DNA of 64,000 nt from Arenibacter nanhaiticus (GCF_900141935.1 NZ_FQYX01000009.1:62001-126000), one strand, 5' to 3'; shown: positions 8,029-17,709, counted from the first letter of the stretch. Made by a program: numbers and translations. Notes: generated by a model from the letters alone, not told the origin.

Positions 8029-9228
8029 TTAAATGATATTTCTTGTGGGAACAAAAGGCACCAAATCGCCCTTATTATAACCCGATTCTCTTGGAGAAAG
8101 AATTACAAAACCATCTGTAAGCGACAAACTAGTCAAATCTCCTGAACCGTTTTCCTTTACCAAGGAAGCTAGCATATTTCCCTTATCAAAGGATAGCTTT
8201 ACTCTTATCAGAAGGGTTAAATCTCCCTTAGCTGCAAAAGCGTCGTTTAAAAACACATTGAATTTTGAAACCGGTAACCCCAACGATTTTTGCAACCAAT
8301 CTTGAAAATACACTTGGTAATTGGCAAAGGTAGAAGCTGGGTTTCCTGGAAAGGAAAAGATAAGGGTTTTCGTTTCTTTTTGCCGTCCAAACCAAAAGGG
8401 CTTCCCTGGTCGTTGAAGTACTTTATGAAAAATCTTTTGCACCCCTAACTCCTCTAAAACTTCGGGGATATAATCGTATTTCCCCATAGAGACTCCGCCA
8501 CTGAGCAATAAGACGTCATTGAGGAGCAGTGCCTGTTTAAGTTCCTTTTTAATAACACCCCTGTCGTCCAATAAATGCATGTGCCGGGGTCTTATTCCTT
8601 CTTGAGACAAGGCGGCATCCAAGGTATAAATGTTCGATTTTCTAATTTGATGCGGTAAGGGCGTTTCTATTACATCAACTAATTCGTTCCCTGTAGAAAT
8701 AATAGTGGTTTTTGGGAGTTTTTTTACCAAAACCTCACTTCGACCTACAGTAGCTAAAATACCGATTTCTGCTGCTGATATTTTAATTGATTTTGGCAAT
8801 ATTAGGTCTCCCTTTTTTTGATCACTGCCTTCAATATGAATATCCTGCCCTTTTTTAGGAGGCTTGACAATTGTAGCTAAGCCGTTATCAATCTCCAGAT
8901 CTTCGTACATAATAACCGTATCTATATTAAAAGGCACCATGGCACCCGTCATTATTTCTATACAGTTAGTAGTGTCCTTCAAGGGAATTGGTGGCATACC
9001 AGCCGCTAAAACATCTTGTATCTTAAAAACTTTTTGCCCTTGATTAAAAACTTCGAAGTTTATAGCTATTCCATCTTTTGTAGCCCTGTTGAAAGGAGGG
9101 AAATTTCGATCGGCAAATATATCTTCTGCCAATACTCTCCCTATGGCGTCTTTTAAGGCTACCTTCTCCTCTCCATAGTTTTGAAAATTATCCATTACTT
9201 TTTGATAGGCGTCTGGAAAAGTAATCAT
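8029..9228 (-). CDS. moeA: Molybdopterin molybdenumtransferase MoeA
   Basis: 399 residues, normal length for MoeA, which inserts molybdate into adenylated molybdopterin. Motifs: PFNRATKDG at 45-53 (family PxxxxSxxDG, with Asp retained), ISTGNEL at 177-183, LSGGVSMGKYDYI at 242-254 and FPGNPAST at 293-300. The last hundred residues form the small C-terminal beta domain. In the same minus-strand run as moeB and the XdhC-like gene. Confidence 0.95.
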   Translation of the reverse strand: MITFPDAYQKVMDNFQNYGEEKVALKDAIGRVLAEDIFADRNFPPFNRATKDGIAINFEVFNQGQKVFKIQDVLAAGMPPIPLKDTTNCIEIMTGAMVPFNIDTVIMYEDLEIDNGLATIVKPPKKGQDIHIEGSDQKKGDLILPKSIKISAAEIGILATVGRSEVLVKKLPKTTIISTGNELVDVIETPLPHQIRKSNIYTLDAALSQEGIRPRHMHLLDDRGVIKKELKQALLLNDVLLLSGGVSMGKYDYIPEVLEELGVQKIFHKVLQRPGKPFWFGRQKETKTLIFSFPGNPASTFANYQVYFQDWLQKSLGLPVSKFNVFLNDAFAAKGDLTLLIRVKLSFDKGNMLASLVKENGSGDLTSLSLTDGFVILSPRESGYNKGDLVPFVPTRNII

Positions 9229-9278
9229 GAAAAAAGATTAGAATTATTATTTATAATTGATTTAAGCAACTTCGTTTT

Positions 9279-10349
9279 TTACTGACAGCTCGATAGAAAT
9301 TTATTCACTCCGCCTACCACATGATACAAGATAGCTTCCTTATGTAGCTCTTGTAATCGCAGCAAGGCCTTTTCACTACGAATTCCTGATTGGCAGATAA
9401 GGTATATCGGTTTTTTAAAATCGATTTCAGCTACTCTTAATTCCAATTCGTCCAAAGGAATGTTCAAGGCTTCAGAGAGCCTAAACGCTTCAAATTCCGC
9501 CTCGGTTCTTACATCTATTAACTGAATATTGACCTCTTTGTCTAGCAATTGCTGTAATTCCTCCACGCTTTTCGTAGTTCCAAGATCACAGTATTGCCCG
9601 CCATAAGAGCTTTGAAGGGTTTTAATATTCAGATTTTCTGGCTGAAGGGCGAAATTAATTTTTTGATACCTATTCTGTAAGCCATCAAATAACAGCAAGG
9701 TTCCGGAGAGTGGCCTGCCCACGCCAGTAATAACTTTTACAGCTTCTAAGGCTTGTAAGTTTCCAATAATACCAGGCACCACTCCCAGCACTCCGTTTTC
9801 ATTACAGTTGGGAATGTCCTCGGGAGACGGAATACTTGGAAACAAACAACGATAGGTTGGCCCTCCATTATAATTAAACACGCTAAGCTGTCCCTCGAAG
9901 CCTTGGATAGCTCCTGACACAAAAGGCTTTTTTAATAAAACGCAGGCATCATTGATTAAATAGCGTGTAGGAAAATTATCGGAGCCGTCAACTACAACAT
10001 CAAACTGAGCGAATATCTCCAAAGCATTGTCCCTAGTTAAAAAAGTATCGAATAATTTAAGAGATGTTTGGCTGTTTTGGGCTTGTAACCGTTCCGTAAC
10101 CACCTCTAATTTCGATCGTCCCAAATCCTTTTCAGTATAGAGCACCTGCCGTTGCAAATTGGTGATTTCAACAGTATCATTCTCTATAATCCCTAATGTT
10201 CCCACTCCCATGGCATTTAGATAGAGTAAAATCGGAATCCCTAACCCTCCTGCTCCGACAACCAAGACGCGGGCATTGGATAGTTTTTCTTGCGCTTCAG
10301 GACCAAATTCCTTTAGCCTTGTTTGACGTTCATATCTATTGTTTTGCAT
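9279..10349 (-). CDS. moeB: MoeB/ThiF-type adenylyltransferase with C-terminal rhodanese domain
   Basis: 356 residues. Residues 1-245 are an E1-like adenylating domain: VVGAGGLG at 30-37, DGSDNFPTRYLIND at 121-134 and PNCNENGVLGVVPG near 180-193. Residues about 262-352 are a rhodanese domain (IDVRTEAEF, then CQSGIRS with active-site C319). MoeB activates the C-terminal GlyGly of MoaD; the rhodanese part may supply or relay the sulfur. A ThiF role in thiamine synthesis is possible from sequence alone, but moaD, moaA and moeA in the same cluster favour molybdopterin. There is no separate zinc CxxC pair of the E. coli type that I could identify. Confidence 0.88.
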   Translation of the reverse strand: MQNNRYERQTRLKEFGPEAQEKLSNARVLVVGAGGLGIPILLYLNAMGVGTLGIIENDTVEITNLQRQVLYTEKDLGRSKLEVVTERLQAQNSQTSLKLFDTFLTRDNALEIFAQFDVVVDGSDNFPTRYLINDACVLLKKPFVSGAIQGFEGQLSVFNYNGGPTYRCLFPSIPSPEDIPNCNENGVLGVVPGIIGNLQALEAVKVITGVGRPLSGTLLLFDGLQNRYQKINFALQPENLNIKTLQSSYGGQYCDLGTTKSVEELQQLLDKEVNIQLIDVRTEAEFEAFRLSEALNIPLDELELRVAEIDFKKPIYLICQSGIRSEKALLRLQELHKEAILYHVVGGVNKFLSSCQ

Positions 10350-10473
10350 TTTTCAACTCTTACTTTTTAATATTGCAAAAAATCTCTATAAACTGATTTT
10401 AAACCAATTAACACACCTTTGCCCATGTGTAGTTTTAAACTTAAAACCAATTATTAATAATTGAATTTTCTCT

Positions 10474-11076
10474 TTATAGTTGTTTTAAAAGCTTCAGTTT
10501 TGTCATAACCTGTTCGTAATCCTCCTGAAAATTGGCATTTAACAACACCTCATCGTTGTCTGGATTCACTATTTTTACATCGGCATTGATTAAGAATTTT
10601 CGGGGACAAGAGCCATTACCTTCAGCGAGATAGTCTATAGACTTCTGTAAGCCTTCTGCTTCCCATATAGCGCAAAGAGGCTCTGGCAAGTTATGATCTT
10701 TGAGAGTAAATGCTGTCGCAACTTTATTTGGATCCCGTTCTTGAATTAACTGCTCTAAAGCTTTAAGGTTTATAAGTGGAAGATCACAAGCCAAAACCAA
10801 CCAAGAAGCTTTTGGGTCGCGATTATAGGCGCTTAGCAAGCCGTTATAGGGACCTCTGTACAAATCCTGATCTATTATGGTATTATACTCCTTGGATAGT
10901 GTAGCTCCTTGTTCTTTACGGATACTCATAAAAGTAGTGTCGCACACTTGTTCTAATAACTTATAAAGATATTCTCTTTGTGGTTGTCCATGATAACTAA
11001 TGGTACCTTTATCGGTTCCCATTCTAGAGCTCTTTCCTCCAGAGAGTACAAGACCGTATACTTTATTGGAATTCAT
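10474..11076 (-). CDS. mobA: Molybdenum cofactor guanylyltransferase MobA-like
   Basis: 200 residues. LSGGKSSRMGTDKG at 11-24 is the nucleotide-binding loop of MobA proteins, which convert Mo-molybdopterin to the guanine dinucleotide form. ACDLPLI near residue 97 supplies the metal-binding Asp. The presence of both this and the MocA-like gene suggests the cell makes guanine and cytosine dinucleotide cofactors, but substrate choice is not certain from sequence. It lies in line with moaA and moeB, with about 110-125 bp gaps on both sides. Confidence 0.82.
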   Translation of the reverse strand: MNSNKVYGLVLSGGKSSRMGTDKGTISYHGQPQREYLYKLLEQVCDTTFMSIRKEQGATLSKEYNTIIDQDLYRGPYNGLLSAYNRDPKASWLVLACDLPLINLKALEQLIQERDPNKVATAFTLKDHNLPEPLCAIWEAEGLQKSIDYLAEGNGSCPRKFLINADVKIVNPDNDEVLLNANFQEDYEQVMTKLKLLKQL

Positions 11077-11187
11077 TGTCTATTAATTTCAATATTGTTC
11101 TCTTTTTAACGGAAGCTTAGTCCTATAAAAAGATGCTATTATATTTTTTCTATATGGAAAAATTCGGCGTAAACTTTTCTTCTTTGT

Positions 11188-12171
11188 TTACCCTCCTATA
11201 GAAGTCATGGAGTTTTCGAATACTCCTTTATATCTTTCCTGTTCTTCAAACCCCGTTTTAGAACGTGTCCCTATTGCTTGAAGAATATGTTCCTCAATAT
11301 GTTGTTCTGCATTATCGCTTCGCATTACTTCTAATAGATTCGTTCTAGGCTTTCCGTACAAACAAGTGATGACATCGCCAGTAGCAGAAATCCGTAAGCG
11401 GTTACAACTACCACAAAAAGTACGACTAAAAGAAGGAATTAATCCAAAAGTGCCCTTATGTCCTTTTATTTGATAGTTTACTGAAGTCGAAGTCTTGGGA
11501 GATGGCAATAAGGTAACCTCTGGAAATACAGATATTATATGATTTAGTATCTTTTTATAATTCCATCTTATACTTTCAAATTTCTTGCTCCCCCCGTTAA
11601 AAGGCATTTCTTCTAAGAAGCGTACGGAGACCGGATAATGTTTCATCAATTCTAAAATAGGAATAATGTCCTGGATGTTTTGATTTTCTAGGGCAATAAA
11701 ATTAATGCGAACATTAAAACCTTCGCTAATCAACCGAATAAGGTTATTATAAACAGTTTCGTATTGATCTCTGCGCGTAATTTTTTCAAAAGTCTCTTTG
11801 CGTATGGCGTCTAAACTCACGTTTATATTTCTTATCCCCAAGGATTTTAATTCCTCGATATAAGGGCCAATCAATGTTGCATTGGTAGTTATAGAAATAT
11901 CTTCTAACCCTTCCAAGGTTGATAGCTTTTGCAAGAGCACCATAATATCCTTCCTTACAAAAGGCTCACCTCCCGTAATTCGGATTTTATCAATTCCTTG
12001 CCCTACCATGATCTCACTAAGCTTACACAACTCCTTTATAGAAAAAAGCTTTTTGTTTTCAGCAAACTGTATCCCTTCTGAAGGCATGCAATAATTACAT
12101 CGGAGGTTACAGCGATCTGTCACCGCTAGGCGCAGGTAATTAATTTTTCTATTATGATTATCTACTAACAT
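11188..12171 (-). CDS. moaA: GTP 3',8-cyclase MoaA
   Basis: 327 residues. Radical SAM cluster C21-x3-C25-x2-C28 (TDRCNLRCNYCMP). GGEPFVRKD follows. The second C-terminal cluster is seen in FCGSCNRLRISATGDVITCLYG (two Cys, then a third 14 residues later). The protein ends in SMTSIGG, the GlyGly tail needed by MoaA enzymes. It starts molybdopterin synthesis by rearranging GTP to 3',8-cyclo-dihydro-GTP. Its usual partner moaC is not in this window. It follows moaD by 15 bases. Confidence 0.96.
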   Translation of the reverse strand: MLVDNHNRKINYLRLAVTDRCNLRCNYCMPSEGIQFAENKKLFSIKELCKLSEIMVGQGIDKIRITGGEPFVRKDIMVLLQKLSTLEGLEDISITTNATLIGPYIEELKSLGIRNINVSLDAIRKETFEKITRRDQYETVYNNLIRLISEGFNVRINFIALENQNIQDIIPILELMKHYPVSVRFLEEMPFNGGSKKFESIRWNYKKILNHIISVFPEVTLLPSPKTSTSVNYQIKGHKGTFGLIPSFSRTFCGSCNRLRISATGDVITCLYGKPRTNLLEVMRSDNAEQHIEEHILQAIGTRSKTGFEEQERYKGVFENSMTSIGG

Positions 12172-12186
12172 GTATCTTCCTTTCTT

Positions 12187-12441
12187 TTATCCGCCACTTA
12201 CTGGTGGAATCAGCGCAATTTCATCAAAATTATTGATTATTTTGTCATCTTTTGCATAAGAATTGTTCACAGCCACTGCTAATGAAGATAGGGATCTTAA
12301 GTCAGGATATATTTTCATCAAATGCGACTTAAGTTCTCTAACAGTCTGTATTTTTCCGGTTCCAATTGTTGTGGAATCCGATATAGCTAGGGTATCAGTA
12401 CCTATAATATCTTTGGTGATACCAAATAATAAAATTGTCAT
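12187..12441 (-). CDS. moaD: Molybdopterin synthase sulfur carrier subunit MoaD
   Basis: 84 residues with a ubiquitin-like pattern, ending in ALIPPVSGG. The C-terminal GlyGly is the site that MoeB adenylates and that carries sulfur as thiocarboxylate. The ATG is 1 base from the stop of the large-subunit gene, so it is co-transcribed and perhaps translationally coupled. The large subunit moaE is not found in the window. Confidence 0.9.
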   Translation of the reverse strand: MTILLFGITKDIIGTDTLAISDSTTIGTGKIQTVRELKSHLMKIYPDLRSLSSLAVAVNNSYAKDDKIINNFDEIALIPPVSGG

Positions 12442-12442
12442 A

Positions 12443-14677
12443 TTATCCTATGATTGTTTTTGGAGCAGACTTTGCCTGCATCATTTCCGGGAATTTTGAA
12501 AACGGTTGTTGCGTAAACCTATTTCCTGTAGCTGCTTTTAATGCATTCGCTACTGCTGCTCCTGCTGGCGGTAAGGTTGGCTCACCAAGACCGGTAGGAG
12601 ATAGATCGTTTTGGATTAGGTGGGTCTCAATTTCCGGAACTTCCATCATTCTTATTAAGCGATAGTTGTTGTAATTCTGAGATTGGGGCGTTCCGTCTTC
12701 AAAAACCAGATCGCCGTACATAGCATGTCCTATTCCATCGATGATACCACCTTCTATCTGATTTTTTGCTCCCAAGGGGTTTACAACGATTCCACAGTCG
12801 ACCACACAGGTAACTTTTTTAACAACTGGCATCCCATTTTCTATAATTACATCGGCTACCTCAGCTACATGGGTATTATGGCAGTAATAAGCGGCAAAAC
12901 CTTGATATGTTCCCGATTCTTTTTTACCCCATCCAGATTTCTCTACAGCAACCTTGATGATGTTTTCCATTCGCTCTGGGGAGTATTCAATACGTTTATC
13001 GGTAGTGCCTTTTACCTTTTGCAGTAAATCTAACCGCAATTGTATACGATCTACCCCCATCGTTTCTGCCAATTCATCGAAAAAACTCTGTTCGGCGAAG
13101 GCTAGGAAATTAGTGTACGGAGCCCTCCAAGCTCCTGTGGTAATATTACTCTTATAATTGGCTACATCTACTTGATAGTTCTCTACAGCTCCAGCAGGAA
13201 AGAAATTAGGGATTAAACCATACATATTTCCATTAGCAGCCGCTTCCTTTAAATGGTAAGCGGTAAGCTTTCCATCCTTAACTGCTGCTTTGATCCTGTA
13301 TTTTATAGCAGGCCTATAAGTGCCCGCCGTCATATCGTCCTCACGGGAAAATATCACCTTAACAGGCTTTCTAATAGCATCGGCTATTTCAGCGACCTCA
13401 TAGACAAAATCCCCATATAATCTTCTTCCAAAACCGCCTCCCATGCGCGTCATTTCTAAATGCACTTCATTGACGTCTCTGCCCAGCATCCCTGCTACAG
13501 CATTTGCCGCAAACTCCGGAGTTTGTACCGGCCCTACCAAATGTATTTTTTCATCCGTAATATTTGCGAAAAAATTCATCGGTTCCATACAATTATGTGG
13601 CAGGAACGGCGATTCGTAGGTACGTTCCAGCACCATCTCGGCTTGTGCAAAGGCTTTCTTTATATCCCCGTCTTTTCTTAAGGTGTTAAATTTGTTGCCA
13701 TCTAATAGCGCCAAGAGCTTCTGATCTTGATCTTGAGTACTTTCTAATGGGGTCTCTGTTACCCAATTAGCCTTTATCGCTTCTTTTGCCTTTAAAGCTT
13801 CCCATGTAGTTTTTGCAATAACAACTACCTTGTCACTCGTACTCATCGCTACAGTCCAGTTGCTATTTTCTTCCTTGGTCAGTTCTTTTGCTTTTTCCCC
13901 TATTTTTATAATATCGATAACCCCTGGCATTGCTTTGGCTTCTGTAGCGTCATAAGATTCCAGAACCTTCCCAAAAGCGGGAGGCCTTAGCACAGCGGCA
14001 TATACCATTCCATCTACCTTATAGTCTAAACCAAACAAAGGCTTGCCTGTTATAATTTTCTCGAGGTCGACATTTTTAGCATCGCTTCCGATGATTTTAA
14101 AGTCTTTGGGCGCTTTTAAAGTTACATTTTCAGGAACCTCCAAAAGAGCAGCTTCTTTTACTACATCACCATACCCAAAAGTATCTCCGGAAGCATTGGT
14201 TATAACGCCTTCCAAGGTAGTACATTCCGATGGGTCTACCCCCCATTTTAAGGCCGCCGCATTCACTAGCATCTGTCTGGCCGTAGCGCCTGTTTGCCGT
14301 AAGGGTTCCCATCCAAAACGAATAGACTGGCTCCCCCCTGCTAACTGACGGGTATAATTGTTAGTATCCAAATCACCTTGCTGTACATACACATTGTCCC
14401 AAGCAACATCCAATTCTTCGGCAATCAACATAGGCATTGATGTCTTTACTCCTTGCCCTATCTCAGGATTAGGAGCAAATATGGTTACCGCACCATTATC
14501 GGCGATCTTAATAAAAGCATTAAAATCGTTAAAGTTCAGCTGTGAGATATCTACAGGAGGAGTAACCGTAGGCTTACAAGCCGTGAATAGATTAAAGCCT
14601 ATAAGCAGTCCACCACTGGCCAGTGATGAAGTCCGGATAAAGGACCTTCTGCTAAATGTGATCGATGGAGTGGACAT
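12443..14677 (-). CDS. Molybdopterin-binding large subunit, IorB/xanthine dehydrogenase family
   Basis: 744 residues. The N-terminus has a Tat motif SRRSFIRTS (R10, R11), then a hydrophobic stretch ending LFTAC (C34), so it may be a Tat-exported lipoprotein. Family marks are the MGGGFGRRLYGDF loop that contacts the cofactor, GAWRAPYTNF, and GLGEPTLPPAGAAVANAL containing the catalytic Glu. The order and length fit the beta subunit of isoquinoline 1-oxidoreductase-like enzymes (single-chain, no FAD subunit), which hydroxylate N-heterocycles or aldehydes. The true substrate is unknown. It pairs with the 2Fe-2S subunit just upstream. Confidence 0.88.
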   Translation of the reverse strand: MSTPSITFSRRSFIRTSSLASGGLLIGFNLFTACKPTVTPPVDISQLNFNDFNAFIKIADNGAVTIFAPNPEIGQGVKTSMPMLIAEELDVAWDNVYVQQGDLDTNNYTRQLAGGSQSIRFGWEPLRQTGATARQMLVNAAALKWGVDPSECTTLEGVITNASGDTFGYGDVVKEAALLEVPENVTLKAPKDFKIIGSDAKNVDLEKIITGKPLFGLDYKVDGMVYAAVLRPPAFGKVLESYDATEAKAMPGVIDIIKIGEKAKELTKEENSNWTVAMSTSDKVVVIAKTTWEALKAKEAIKANWVTETPLESTQDQDQKLLALLDGNKFNTLRKDGDIKKAFAQAEMVLERTYESPFLPHNCMEPMNFFANITDEKIHLVGPVQTPEFAANAVAGMLGRDVNEVHLEMTRMGGGFGRRLYGDFVYEVAEIADAIRKPVKVIFSREDDMTAGTYRPAIKYRIKAAVKDGKLTAYHLKEAAANGNMYGLIPNFFPAGAVENYQVDVANYKSNITTGAWRAPYTNFLAFAEQSFFDELAETMGVDRIQLRLDLLQKVKGTTDKRIEYSPERMENIIKVAVEKSGWGKKESGTYQGFAAYYCHNTHVAEVADVIIENGMPVVKKVTCVVDCGIVVNPLGAKNQIEGGIIDGIGHAMYGDLVFEDGTPQSQNYNNYRLIRMMEVPEIETHLIQNDLSPTGLGEPTLPPAGAAVANALKAATGNRFTQQPFSKFPEMMQAKSAPKTIIG

Positions 14678-14769
14678 GATTTTTTGTTTTTTCTATTTAA
14701 AGTTTCTATAGATTTCCGAATTGTATTTCTTAACAATGGAAGATAGTCTTCCGAACTCACGCCATAGTA

Positions 14770-15231
14770 CTAGCTGATTTTGGTAGCAGCAAGCTCTACA
14801 GCTTTAAAAATTCGAGTATATGCCGCACATCGACAAATATTGCCATGCATGGCTGCTTTTATTTCTGCTTCACTGGGCTTGGGATTCTTATCGAGAAATG
14901 CCGAAGCCGTCATAATTTGCCCCGCCTGACAATAACCGCACTGTGGAACATCAAGCTCCTTCCATGCTTCTTGAACAGGATGGGTGCCATTTTCCGAAAG
15001 CCCCTCTATAGTAGTTATAGACTTGCCATCGACAGCATCCATCGTCAAAGAACAACTTCTTACCGCATTGCCTTCTAAATGAACCGTGCAGGCCCCGCAT
15101 TGGGCAATGCCACAACCAAACTTAGTGCCGACCAATTCTAGATGATCTCGTAACACCCACAACAAAGGAGTGTCTTTAGACACCTCAACATTTTTTAATT
15201 TCCCGTTTACAGTGATAGTATACAAAGGCAT
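14770..15231 (-). CDS. 2Fe-2S small subunit, IorA-like
   Basis: 153 residues with two 2Fe-2S sites. The plant-ferredoxin-type site is C40-x4-C45-x2-C48 and C60; the second is C98-x2-C101 and C133-x-C135 ([10 protein letters not shown]). This is the normal layout of the small subunit of molybdenum hydroxylases, passing electrons from the cofactor to an outside acceptor. It has no signal peptide, so it would be exported together with the Tat-tagged large subunit. First gene of the cluster. No FAD subunit or cytochrome gene is next to it. Confidence 0.92.
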   Translation of the reverse strand: MPLYTITVNGKLKNVEVSKDTPLLWVLRDHLELVGTKFGCGIAQCGACTVHLEGNAVRSCSLTMDAVDGKSITTIEGLSENGTHPVQEAWKELDVPQCGYCQAGQIMTASAFLDKNPKPSEAEIKAAMHGNICRCAAYTRIFKAVELAATKIS

Positions 15232-15492
15232 AGCCGACAGTTTTAAGTTGTTTTTATATGGAATAAGCTACAAGGTACCAAAAATCAAGTAATTTTATTC
15301 TTTTCGCCCCCCTTTTTTCACCAAAAAATTAAGACAACAGGAACCATGGTATTTTTAAAAACGGCACGAATATTGATTTCTTACCGAATTCAACCAAAAA
15401 TAAAATTATGACTAAAAATAACCATAACGACCACCCCTTTATTTCCTTAACAATTATTAACACGCCATATAAACCCTTACCATAATTTTAAA

Positions 15493-15500
15493 TAGATTTG
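15493..15500 (+). promoter_or_regulatory. Bacteroidota -7 element before VWA lipoprotein gene
   Basis: TAGATTTG fits the TAnnTTTG consensus exactly and is 37 bases before the chosen ATG. No clean TTG -33 element is seen at the expected distance. Confidence 0.5.
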
Positions 15501-15537
15501 CACCTTGTGCTAGATGAACACTCAAAATTCAAATAAT

Positions 15538-16635
15538 ATGAAAATATACTTTAAAATTGCAGCCATTTGTTTTGCCGTAACAATGATTTTCTCTTGTGGC
15601 AATGCCGATGACGATGTACGCTATGGCGTAAATACCGGAACCGACGGTGAACTTGGGATGGGTAAACCGGTAGACAATTGTTTAAATCTTGGCGATAGCG
15701 AACTAGTGTTGTCTATTCAAGATCAATTTACCACCTTGCCAGGAAAAGTATCTATATTCTTTAAGGTGTCCGACATCATTGGAAATCCGGTTTCTGGACT
15801 TCAGGCAAACCAATTTACCATTTATGAACAAGGAAGGAACGATGATTGTTTTAAAACCATATCTACTTCCGAATCCTTTGCTCGTATTTCGCCAAACTCT
15901 CAAATATTCAACAACAACACTATTCTTGTACTCGATTTAAGCAATAGTGTATTGAGCAGTAGTTTAGATGAGTTGAAATCGGCCTCTATCAGCTTTATAA
16001 ACAATGTGATGCCAGCTTCGGATAGCGAATCATTTAAAATGGCCATTTATTGGTTCGATGGGGAAGATAAATTACACTCACTTAACGATTTGACCCATGT
16101 GAAACAAAATTTAATCACCGCTATCCAAGGGATCGACAAAGATATCAGTAACGACCCCTCTACCGATTTATATGGCGCCGTGATTAAGGCTACCGATATT
16201 GCGACTACCCTATTAAATAAAAGCACCACCGATGACCGTATTGGAGCAGCTTCCGTGGTTGTATTTACCGATGGTACCGATCAGGCTTCCCGTTATACAG
16301 AAAGTGTGGCGCTGCAAAAGGTAAAGGATGCCAACAAAAATATCTCTTTTTTCAGTATTGGTTTAGGAGCGGAAATAGACCCCGATATTTTATCTAAAAT
16401 AGGAAAGACTTATAGTGTATTCGCAAGCAATAAAGCAGAGCTGGAAAATAACTTTAAAGAAATCTCTAGAAGAGTTTCCGAACTTGCCAATAGTTTCTAT
16501 TTATTTGAATATTGCAGCCCTAAACGAGATGGCAGTGGCGAAAGCAACTTGGCCATTCAGGTGAAAAAAGATGGCAAACAAGGAGCAGTGCAAACAAAAT
16601 TCAATGCAAAAGGCTTTACAGGAGGTTGTAAATAA
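15538..16635 (+). CDS. VWA-domain lipoprotein
   Basis: 365 residues from the ATG at 15538. An in-frame ATG at 15514 would add eight polar residues in front of the signal peptide and is less likely. The leader MKIYFKIAAICFAVTMIFSC ends in a lipobox Cys. A von Willebrand A domain follows: the metal-ion-dependent adhesion motif LDLSNS and later VVFTDGTDQ. A surface-attached ligand-binding or adhesion role is plausible, but the ligand is unknown. It stands alone between the divergent molybdenum cluster and a terminator at 16662-16701. Confidence 0.8.
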   Translation: MKIYFKIAAICFAVTMIFSCGNADDDVRYGVNTGTDGELGMGKPVDNCLNLGDSELVLSIQDQFTTLPGKVSIFFKVSDIIGNPVSGLQANQFTIYEQGRNDDCFKTISTSESFARISPNSQIFNNNTILVLDLSNSVLSSSLDELKSASISFINNVMPASDSESFKMAIYWFDGEDKLHSLNDLTHVKQNLITAIQGIDKDISNDPSTDLYGAVIKATDIATTLLNKSTTDDRIGAASVVVFTDGTDQASRYTESVALQKVKDANKNISFFSIGLGAEIDPDILSKIGKTYSVFASNKAELENNFKEISRRVSELANSFYLFEYCSPKRDGSGESNLAIQVKKDGKQGAVQTKFNAKGFTGGCK

Positions 16636-16661
16636 AATACACCAAACATACTGATTATCAG

Positions 16662-16701
16662 AAAATAGGGCATCACATTGACTTGATGCCCTATTTTTTT
16701 T
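16662..16701 (+). terminator. Rho-independent terminator after VWA lipoprotein gene
   Basis: Stem AATAGGGCATCA / TGATGCCCTATT with an 8-base loop, followed by a run of T (TTTTTTTG). Lies 27 bases after the stop codon. Confidence 0.85.
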
Positions 16702-16791
16702 GTCAGTATTTTTCCTTACCCCAACAACTATTTCTCAAATACCTACGTATAACCTAACAGAAAACTATTTGTAAAATTTTAATTAAAACAA

Positions 16792-17619
16792 ATGAAAAAA
16801 GTAGCGTTAGTTGGTTTATTGGGAATGGCAGTACTTACTTCCTGTGTGTCTAAAAAAAAATATGTAGCCTTAGAAAGTGATTTATCGAACACTAAAAGTG
16901 TTTTGATGAAAACACAGGTAGAAAAGGAAGATCTAGAGTCCAAAATGGCCAAAATAGAAGCAAGAGTTGCCGAGTACAACGAAAAAATAAATTCCTTAAA
17001 AGAAATTAACGATAGCCAGTTTACCGCTATTGGCGATATTGCTGTAATGAGCAATAACACCAAAGAGAAAATGAGACGCACCTTGAGCAAGGTAGATCCA
17101 AGCGAACTAGCGAAAGCTGAAACAATAGAAGACTCTATAAACCTTGCTATTTCTTACAATCTTAAAAAATCGATTTCCGATGAGGACGACGATGTTATTG
17201 TAGATATCAACAAGACAGTTGTAATGATCAATATTTCCGATAAATTACTATTTAACTCAGGGAGTTACAGAGTGAGCTCTAAAGCTAATAAGATTTTAGG
17301 TAAAATTGCAGAAGTCATCAATTCAGAGCCTAGTATGGAAGTAATGGTAGAAGGACATACAGATTCTAGAACCATTAACACTGCCATGTTTCAAGACAAC
17401 TGGGATTTAAGTGTAAAAAGAGCAACTTCTGTTGTTAGAATTTTACAAAACAAATACAAAGTCAATCCTGCTAATTTAATAGCTTCTGGAAGAAGTAGCT
17501 ATATACCGTTGGTAGAAAACGATACTAAGGCCAATAGAGCTATCAACAGACGTACAAGAATTGTAATCATCCCTAATTTGGATAAATTCTTTGCTCTTTT
17601 AGATTCTGATAGCATCTAG
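16792..17619 (+). CDS. OmpA-family peptidoglycan-binding lipoprotein
   Basis: 275 residues. The signal peptide ends at the lipobox Cys in VLTSCVSKKKY (C18). A coiled-coil region (about 22-70, charged heptads) leads to an OmpA-like C-terminal domain at about 150-265, with VMVEGHTDSR (peptidoglycan contact) and LSVKRATSVVRIL, then NRAINRRTRIVI. It probably tethers the outer membrane to the cell wall. Monocistronic, with terminators on both sides. Confidence 0.88.
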   Translation: MKKVALVGLLGMAVLTSCVSKKKYVALESDLSNTKSVLMKTQVEKEDLESKMAKIEARVAEYNEKINSLKEINDSQFTAIGDIAVMSNNTKEKMRRTLSKVDPSELAKAETIEDSINLAISYNLKKSISDEDDDVIVDINKTVVMINISDKLLFNSGSYRVSSKANKILGKIAEVINSEPSMEVMVEGHTDSRTINTAMFQDNWDLSVKRATSVVRILQNKYKVNPANLIASGRSSYIPLVENDTKANRAINRRTRIVIIPNLDKFFALLDSDSI

Positions 17620-17653
17620 TCTTATAAACTTTTAGGTCTAACAGTTTTATATA

Positions 17654-17689
17654 AAAATGAAGGCATCCAAGGATGCCTTCATTTTTTTG
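17654..17689 (+). terminator. Terminator after OmpA-like gene
   Basis: ATGAAGGCATCC / GGATGCCTTCAT with a 2-base loop and a T run on the plus strand. The A run on the other arm could also let it serve the convergent phosphoesterase gene. Confidence 0.85.
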
Positions 17690-17709
17690 TTTTCGCTTAT
17701 TACAGTCTT

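Noticed and set aside
9279-10349. ThiF of thiamine synthesis
   Set aside because: The gene is inside a molybdopterin cluster with moaD; no thi genes are near.
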